Positions 6,232-6,390 of a stretch of DNA of 6,390 nt are shown piece after piece (within the stretch, counting starts at the first letter, position 1; each line of letters opens with the position of its first letter). The stretch covers positions 1 to 6,390 of the forward strand of contig JAITHO010000160.1 in NCBI GenBank assembly GCA_031279915.1, given 5' to 3'. The stretch is from Tannerellaceae bacterium (GTDB taxonomy: Bacteria; Bacteroidota; Bacteroidia; Bacteroidales; Tannerellaceae). The position numbers and the translations under genes were made by a program. The notes beneath the pieces are model-generated. The model was not told the origin of the DNA, ran no database searches, and worked only from the letters and a program-made list of their open reading frames with translations.

Positions 6232-6390
6232 TTAAATCTTGATATATATTTTCTTCTTATATAAAACAAAGCCGCAGGCCCAAACGACCGTTACGAACAG
6301 CAGCGCATAAGCCAGCGAAGCCGGATAATCGCACAGCCATGGCCGCAGCAAATCATTATAGATATAGCCCTGCAAGCTCACCGTAGCTTC
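6232..6390 (-). CDS. C-terminal end of a multi-span membrane protein, probably DUF5009/COG4299 (HGSNAT-like) family (partial)
   Basis: Only the last 52 codons and the TAA stop are in the window. They encode a hydrophobic final span (about residues 24-43 of the fragment, ASLAYALLFVTVVWACGFVL) after a stretch reading LQGYIYNDLLRPWLCDYPAS, and end in a basic tail, YKKKIYIKI. This pattern, a last helix followed by YKKK-I-x-IK-(I/V), is what I recall from the C-termini of Bacteroidota DUF5009/COG4299 proteins. Those are related to lysosomal heparan-alpha-glucosaminide N-acetyltransferase and proposed to be inner-membrane acyltransferases. The match rests on a short tail from memory, so the family is tentative, whereas a coding membrane-protein C-terminus is well supported. 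The tlpA-like gene begins 22 bp downstream with no visible terminator between, which suggests one operon. Confidence 0.62.
   Translation of the reverse strand, partial: EATVSLQGYIYNDLLRPWLCDYPASLAYALLFVTVVWACGFVLYKKKIYIKI

Overview
The window reads as chromosomal DNA of a member of the Bacteroidota, most likely the order Bacteroidales. The evidence is a SusC-type TonB-dependent transporter with an N-terminal STN domain, a FecR-type anti-sigma factor with a Bacteroidota-style C-terminal domain, an ECF sigma factor, and a TlpA-like lipoprotein with an N-terminal DUF4369-type region. Base composition looks roughly balanced by eye. Genus-level assignment is not supported. All recognised genes lie on the minus strand, so transcription runs from high to low coordinates.

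Reading in transcription order: 6390-6232 is the C-terminal end of a membrane protein resembling the DUF5009/COG4299 (HGSNAT-like) family. After 22 bp comes a TlpA-like thioredoxin-fold lipoprotein (6209-5088). It overlaps by 4 bp (ATGA) a 64-residue protein with two membrane segments (5091-4897). A clear intrinsic terminator (4863-4824) closes this probable operon.

The 516-bp stretch 4381-4896 has no credible gene. It holds that terminator, a tandem array of a 42-bp unit (4561-4789; four 42-bp copies, one 41-bp copy and a 20-bp partial copy), a candidate Bacteroidota -7 promoter element (4482-4489), and a short imperfect direct repeat in the presumed leader of the next gene.

Then come an ECF sigma factor (4380-3793) and, 28 bp on, a FecR-like anti-sigma factor (3764-2754). 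The 188-bp gap before the next gene contains a terminator-like inverted repeat with T-tracts on both sides (about 2645-2694). The SusC-like transporter starts at 2565 (an upstream ATG that I prefer to the ATG at 2511) and runs in one uninterrupted frame off the left edge. About 855 residues are visible, and the rest of the barrel, probably followed by a susD-like gene, lies outside.

Functionally, 4380-1 is a classic trans-envelope signalling unit. The transporter's STN domain is expected to signal ligand occupancy to the periplasmic part of FecR, which releases the cytoplasmic sigma factor to activate the transporter operon. The terminator between fecR and susC fits separate promoters for the regulators and the transporter. 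The imported substrate cannot be read from the sequence. The most unusual element is the 42-bp array, which lies between the upstream operon's terminator and the putative sigma-factor promoter. Its units have an invariant left part and a 12-bp palindrome, and repeat at a spacing close to four helical turns.
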